A stretch of 15,947 bases of DNA, from NCBI GenBank assembly GCA_021817025.1, contig JAKAWF010000058.1, forward strand, positions 1 through 15,947, written 5' to 3'. Source of the stretch: a bacterium. Its GTDB lineage: Bacteria > Chloroflexota > Dormibacteria > UBA8260 > Bog-877. The notes under the pieces were generated by a model. That model did no database searches and was not told where the DNA came from. It saw only the letters and a program-made list of their open reading frames with translations. Positions 12,951 to 15,947 of this stretch are shown piece by piece; positions within the stretch are counted from its first letter, which is position 1, and each line of letters opens with the position of its first letter. The translations under genes were made by a program, and so were the position numbers.

Positions 12951-14669
12951 TCAGCCGGGAGCGGGCCCTCCCCCCACGCCCAGAACGGCCCCCCGGGCAG
13001 CGGAACCGACCAGGTGGGCATAGCGGACAAACACCCCGCCGCCCTGGAGCTGGGGCGGCGGCTGCCAGGCCGCCCGGCGCCGCTCCCACTCCCCCGCCTC
13101 CACCGCCGCTGACATCGAGCGCTGGTCGACGTCGATGGTGACCAGGTCACCATCCTCCAGCAGCGCGATGGGTCCGCCCACCGCCGCCTCAGGTGCCACG
13201 TGGCCCACCATCAGGCCGTGGGTGGCCCCGCTGAAGCGGCCATCGGTGAGGAGAGCCACGGTGTCGCCGAGGCCCTGCCCGACCAGGGCTCCGGTGACCC
13301 CCAGCATCTCACGCATCCCAGGGCCGCCGCGGGGCCCCTCATACCGCACCACCACCACGTCACCGGCGCCAACCTGGCGGGCCGCCACGGCCGCCATCGC
13401 CGCCTCCTCGGAGTCGAACACCCGGGCGGGTCCGGTGTGCAGGCGCCACTGGTGGCCTGCCACCTTCACCACGCAACCCTCGGGAGCCAGCTGGCCGTGC
13501 AGGATCACGGTCCCGCCGGTGGGGCTGAGTGGAGTCTCCATGGCCCGAACCACGTCCTGGCCAGCGGCCTCCGGCCACTCGCCGACGGCCGCCTTCGCCG
13601 CCTCCTCCAGCGTCGCACCGGTGCAGGTCCCGGCCTCCGGTGCGAGCAGGCCGCGCTCCAGCAGCCGGCGGGCCACCAGAGCCACGCCTCCCGCCCGGGT
13701 GAGGTCGACAGCGTTGTAGCGTCCCCCGGGCCGAAGGTCCGCGATCCAGGGGGTGCGCCGGCTGACGGCATCGAAGTCATCGATCTCGAGCGGCACTCCC
13801 GCCTCGTGGGCGATGGAGAGCAGGTGGAGGACGGCGTTGGTCGAGCCCCCGCTCGCCATCACCCCGGCGATCGCGTTCTCGAAGGATGCCTTGGTCAGGT
13901 AGCTGCTCGGTCGGCGCCCGGAACGCACCATCTCGACTGCCGCCCGGCCGACTGCAGCGGCCACGTCCGGCTTGCCCGGGTCGAGCGCGGGGACGCCCCC
14001 CGTCTGCAGTGGGGCCACTCCCAGGAGCTCGACCGCCATGGCCATGGTGTTGGCGGTGAACTGGCCGCCGCAGGCGCCGGCGCCGGGGCAGGCCACATCC
14101 TCCAACTCGTGCAGCTCGCTGTCGCTGATGCGGCCCGCCTCGGCGCTGCCGATGGCCTCGAAGACGTCGATGATGGTGACATCGCGGCCGCGGAACCGCC
14201 CCGGCTGGATGGACCCCCCGTAGAGAAGGCAGCCGGGCAGATCGAGTCGCGCCAGCGCCATCGCGGCGCCCGGAATGGTCTTGTCGCACCCGACCAGGGC
14301 CACCACCCCATCGAGCAGATGGCCGCGGCAGACCAGCTCGATGGAGTCGGCGATCACCTCCCGGCTGATCAGGGAGGCCTTCATGCCCTCGGTCCCCATG
14401 GCGACACCATCACTGACGGCGATGGTGTTGAACTCCATCGGCGTACCGCCGGCCTCGCGGATGCCCCGCTTGACGTGCTCGGCGAGGGCCCGCAAACCGA
14501 GATTGCAGGGCATGGTCTCGATCCAGGTGTTGGCGATCCCTATCAGGGGCCTGGCCAGGTCCTGATCGGTGAAACCGGCCCCCTTCAGCATGGCCCGGGC
14601 GGCCGCCCGCTCCCGGCCCACCACCAACCGCCGGCTGGGCAGCTCGGGCGCCGCGGTCTCGTCATTCAT
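12951..14669 (-). CDS. ilvD: Dihydroxyacid dehydratase
   Basis: IlvD dehydrates 2,3-dihydroxy-isovalerate and 2,3-dihydroxy-3-methylvalerate to the 2-oxo acids that become valine, leucine and isoleucine (and pantothenate). From 14669 it is 572 residues, the usual length of the short IlvD type. The iron-sulfur ligands are Cys55 ([10 protein letters not shown]), Cys128 (GCDKTIPG) and Cys200 ([12 protein letters not shown]). The catalytic serine is Ser480 in [10 protein letters not shown]. The block [20 protein letters not shown] (75-94) is diagnostic. The ATG at 14669 is chosen because AGGAG sits eight bases upstream. A longer open frame to 14804 has no family similarity. A [2Fe-2S] cluster is likely for this subtype but cannot be proved from sequence. 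ppc follows 89 bp downstream, possibly in the same transcript. Confidence 0.96.
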   Translation of the reverse strand: MNDETAAPELPSRRLVVGRERAAARAMLKGAGFTDQDLARPLIGIANTWIETMPCNLGLRALAEHVKRGIREAGGTPMEFNTIAVSDGVAMGTEGMKASLISREVIADSIELVCRGHLLDGVVALVGCDKTIPGAAMALARLDLPGCLLYGGSIQPGRFRGRDVTIIDVFEAIGSAEAGRISDSELHELEDVACPGAGACGGQFTANTMAMAVELLGVAPLQTGGVPALDPGKPDVAAAVGRAAVEMVRSGRRPSSYLTKASFENAIAGVMASGGSTNAVLHLLSIAHEAGVPLEIDDFDAVSRRTPWIADLRPGGRYNAVDLTRAGGVALVARRLLERGLLAPEAGTCTGATLEEAAKAAVGEWPEAAGQDVVRAMETPLSPTGGTVILHGQLAPEGCVVKVAGHQWRLHTGPARVFDSEEAAMAAVAARQVGAGDVVVVRYEGPRGGPGMREMLGVTGALVGQGLGDTVALLTDGRFSGATHGLMVGHVAPEAAVGGPIALLEDGDLVTIDVDQRSMSAAVEAGEWERRRAAWQPPPQLQGGGVFVRYAHLVGSAARGAVLGVGGGPAPG

Positions 14670-14676
14670 TCGGGGA

Positions 14677-14796
14677 TCTCCTGACCAAGAGTGAGTCTGC
14701 TGGCGCCCAAGGTTACCAAGGTGCCGAATCCGGTCGGGACCGCGATCGGCTGACCGGGCCGGGCGGCCGTCTTTGGTCAGCCTCCCAGGAGACCAA
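14677..14796 (-). promoter_or_regulatory. ilvD leader with Shine-Dalgarno and complementary TTGGTC elements
   Basis: Reading the minus strand, the Shine-Dalgarno AGGAG (14682-14678) is embedded in UUGGUCAGGAGA. About 100 nt upstream (14796-14773) lies an imperfect hairpin, UUGGUC...GACCAA, enclosing UCCUGGGAGG. Its right arm CUGACCAA (14780-14773) is exactly complementary to UUGGUCAG at the ribosome site (8 bp). Its UCUCCUG (14792-14786) is complementary to CAGGAGA there (7 bp). The leader could thus hide the ribosome site or fold on itself. Alternatively the TTGGTC copies are operator half-sites for a DNA-binding protein. There is no ATG or GTG for a leader peptide. Confidence 0.3.
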
Positions 14797-14818
14797 CTGC
14801 TCACCCCGAACGTCTCGC

Positions 14819-14950
14819 TCAGACCTTGAAGACGGTCAAGGCTGGCAGATCGTCGAAGTCGTCATCCTTTGCCGCCACCGCAGCGTCGTGAGCCAATGGG
14901 ATCGCCGCGACAGGGGTTGCGAACAGTCGCTCGTACGATGGGCCATGGTG
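14819..14950 (-). pseudogene. Possible C-terminal remnant of a PIN-domain (VapC-like) protein
   Basis: A minus-strand frame ending at TGA 14821-14819 reads ...[23 protein letters not shown]. This resembles the C-terminus of PIN-domain toxins, where a short acidic D-x-DF segment precedes the last beta strand. There is no in-frame ATG or GTG before a stop at 14995, and the N-terminal catalytic aspartates are missing, so only a fragment would remain. It abuts two transposase remnants on the other strand, consistent with disruption by insertion. The call rests on a short motif and could be wrong. Confidence 0.3.
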
Positions 14951-14957
14951 AGCGCAG

Positions 14958-15077
14958 ATGAACTTGAAGAAGTGGGCGGGGCCACAGGGCGTTCACCCGC
15001 TGACCGCACATGGGTGGTTCCGAGATGGCAAGCTGCCGGTGTCCAGACCTCCTGACCCAGGCGGAGAGTTGGTGTAA
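14958..15077 (+). pseudogene. N-terminal helix-turn-helix remnant of an IS607-family serine recombinase
   Basis: A 39-codon frame from ATG 14958 to TAA 15077 starts MNLKKWAGPQGVHPLTAHGW and continues FRDGKLPVSR. This is the pattern of the MerR-like DNA-binding domain that opens IS607-type TnpA recombinases (in the family roughly M-x-L-x-x-W-A-x-x-x-G-V-x-x-x-T-A-x-x-W-F-x-x-G-x-L-P-V). The frame then degenerates and stops, and no serine recombinase catalytic domain or TnpB follows. I take it as a fossil of an inserted element. A standalone small DNA-binding protein is possible but less likely. Confidence 0.6.
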
Positions 15078-15162
15078 TCATTCTTAGCCCTCCAGGGAGT
15101 GGCTCTGATCTCGTGGGGCCTCCTGGACGTCCCCCGGACCTTGCACGGCCCGGCGCACACTG

Positions 15163-15598
15163 ATGCTTGGCTCCGCCCGCCAAGAGACGCCGAGCCGAAC
15201 TCGCGCCACTGCGTCCCGCCGTGGCTGCGTCAACAGCTCTGGAGTCAGGCAGGTGGTGAGAGTGGAGCGCCACGGTGCCGGGCTCAGCCCCAAGAAGGAG
15301 AGCCGAGGGCGGGTCCACGTGATCACCAGCCGAGACCCAGCGCGGGCCGACTTGGCGCAGCTGGCGGGCCACATCCGGGGGCAGTGGGATCGAAAACCGG
15401 CTTCGTGCCGTCCGCGACGGGCGCAATGCCTTTGACGAGGACCACCAGGCAGGGCGGGGCCCGGCGGCCCAAGTGATGGCGATCCTGCGCAATGTGGCCA
15501 TCAGCTGCCTGCGTCTGGCCGGCCGCCACTCCATCGCCTCCTCGCTGCGGTGGATTGCCCGCTCTCCGATGCGGGCGCTCGCCTTGATCGGCGTCTGA
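15163..15598 (+). pseudogene. ISAs1-like transposase remnant, C-terminal part, frameshifted
   Basis: Two consecutive frames together match the end of ISAs1-family DDE transposases. Frame one (to about 15388) gives RTRAT...GVRQVVRVERHG, then RVHVITSRDPARADLAQLAGHIRGQW in shorter blocks. Frame two (15389-15598) gives IENRLRAVRDGRNAFDED, then AAQVMAILRNVAISCLRLAG and ends RALALIGV. In the family, QW-G-IENRLH carries the third catalytic acidic residue. Here a shift of +1 or -2 bases between W and IEN (about 15388) breaks it. Similarity may reach back to about 15099 in a third frame (WGLLDVP), implying more indels. The N-terminal two thirds is missing. Inverted repeats were not found. Confidence 0.7.
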
Positions 15599-15947
15599 CC
15601 CACTGCCCAAGACACCTCTCCGCCTTCCTCACAGCCCCTACTTGGTGGGGCTGGCTGACGCGCGGCCCCAACCGGTCACCTCCCCCCTCGCCAGCCCCTG
15701 CCCGGGCTTTCCCACCAGCTCCTGCGGGCCACCACCCTGCAACTCGACACCCTCGCTCCCCTCCACCAGCCCCGGTCAGGAACTTCCCGGCGGGCTTTGA
15801 AGTGATCCCTGCCTCTGGCCCAGGTCCCTGTCAAAGTCCGGGGCCGGGTGGGGGCCGGAGAGGAGCGAAGTGGTAATCGGGAGACTGAGGGCCAGCCACG
15901 GAGGGGGGTGGGGAGGGGCCGGGACTGCGTGAGGAAGGGCCACGGCC
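15599..15947. other. Right-edge region with no gene seen
   Basis: The 349 bases after the transposase remnant have open frames with proline-, serine- and arginine-rich translations that match nothing I know and look like by-products of base composition. C-rich tracts on the plus strand (about 15660-15780) give way to G-rich tracts (15840-15923). No tRNA, terminator or insertion-sequence end is convincing. Confidence 0.5.
15903..15923 (+). repeat. G-quadruplex-forming motif
   Basis: Four G tracts (6, 4, 4 and 3 bases) separated by T, A and CC fit the canonical G3+N1-7 pattern on the plus strand. With very high GC such motifs arise by chance, and no gene lies next to it inside the window. Confidence 0.5.

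Noticed and set aside
11089..13023. A 644-codon plus-strand frame opposite ppc
   Set aside because: It is the antisense shadow of ppc. The product is low-complexity with no recognisable motif.
11018..13089. Long N-terminal extension of the ppc frame up to 13089
   Set aside because: It overlaps the end of ilvD and is Gly/Arg/Pro-rich without family similarity. PEP carboxylase homology begins after the 12861/12852 ATGs.
14670..14804. 45-residue N-terminal extension of IlvD
   Set aside because: The ATG at 14669 has AGGAG at ideal spacing, and family similarity begins after it.
14836..15615. A 259-codon minus-strand frame over the mobile remnants
   Set aside because: It has no recognisable domain, while the opposite strand shows clear transposase similarity over the same bases.

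Overview
The window is about 16 kb of very GC-rich chromosomal DNA. It carries core carbon, nitrogen and sulfur metabolism genes from a free-living bacterium. I see no phage, plasmid, CRISPR or rRNA/tRNA signal. High GC, strongly GC-biased third codon positions, a eukaryote-like homodimeric NADP isocitrate dehydrogenase and an EpsC-type serine acetyltransferase would suit an actinobacterium or a deep-branching GC-rich soil lineage (Chloroflexota/Dormibacterota-like). That placement is a low-confidence inference.

Layout. Positions 1-431 hold no gene I can assign. icd (432-1646, +) converges on a cysE-cysK pair (minus strand, 3587-1786) that makes cysteine from serine. A 336-423 bp divergent region follows. 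Within it are a near-consensus sigma70 promoter (3800-3828), a short leader ORF and a perfect 16-bp intrinsic terminator placed 27 bp before gltB. gltB-gltD (4011-10055, +) encode both subunits of glutamate synthase. Converging on them from the right is a minus-strand pair, ilvD (14669-12951) then ppc (about 12861-10175). ppc is broken by a one-base frameshift in a run of eight C (11077-11084), inside the FHGRGG active-site loop. From 14819 to 15598 lies a small mobile-element graveyard: a possible PIN-domain C-terminus (-), an orphan N-terminal helix-turn-helix of an IS607-type recombinase (+), and the C-terminal part of a frameshifted ISAs1-like transposase (+). The last 350 bases have no convincing gene.

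How the genes fit together. Isocitrate dehydrogenase makes 2-oxoglutarate and NADPH, and glutamate synthase uses 2-oxoglutarate with glutamine to make glutamate. PEP carboxylase refills oxaloacetate drained by this. Dihydroxyacid dehydratase and the CysE/CysK pair feed branched-chain amino acids and cysteine. The cluster is an amino-acid biosynthesis island around the carbon/nitrogen junction.

The most interesting signal is the gltB leader. Its RNA can be drawn in two mutually exclusive folds, an antiterminator (3904-3914 with 3947-3957) and a terminator (3942-3981), with an upstream hairpin (3879-3908) that competes for the antiterminator strand. This is the architecture of a riboswitch or attenuator, and I do not recognise it as a known class. 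All structure calls were made by eye, without folding software or database searches.
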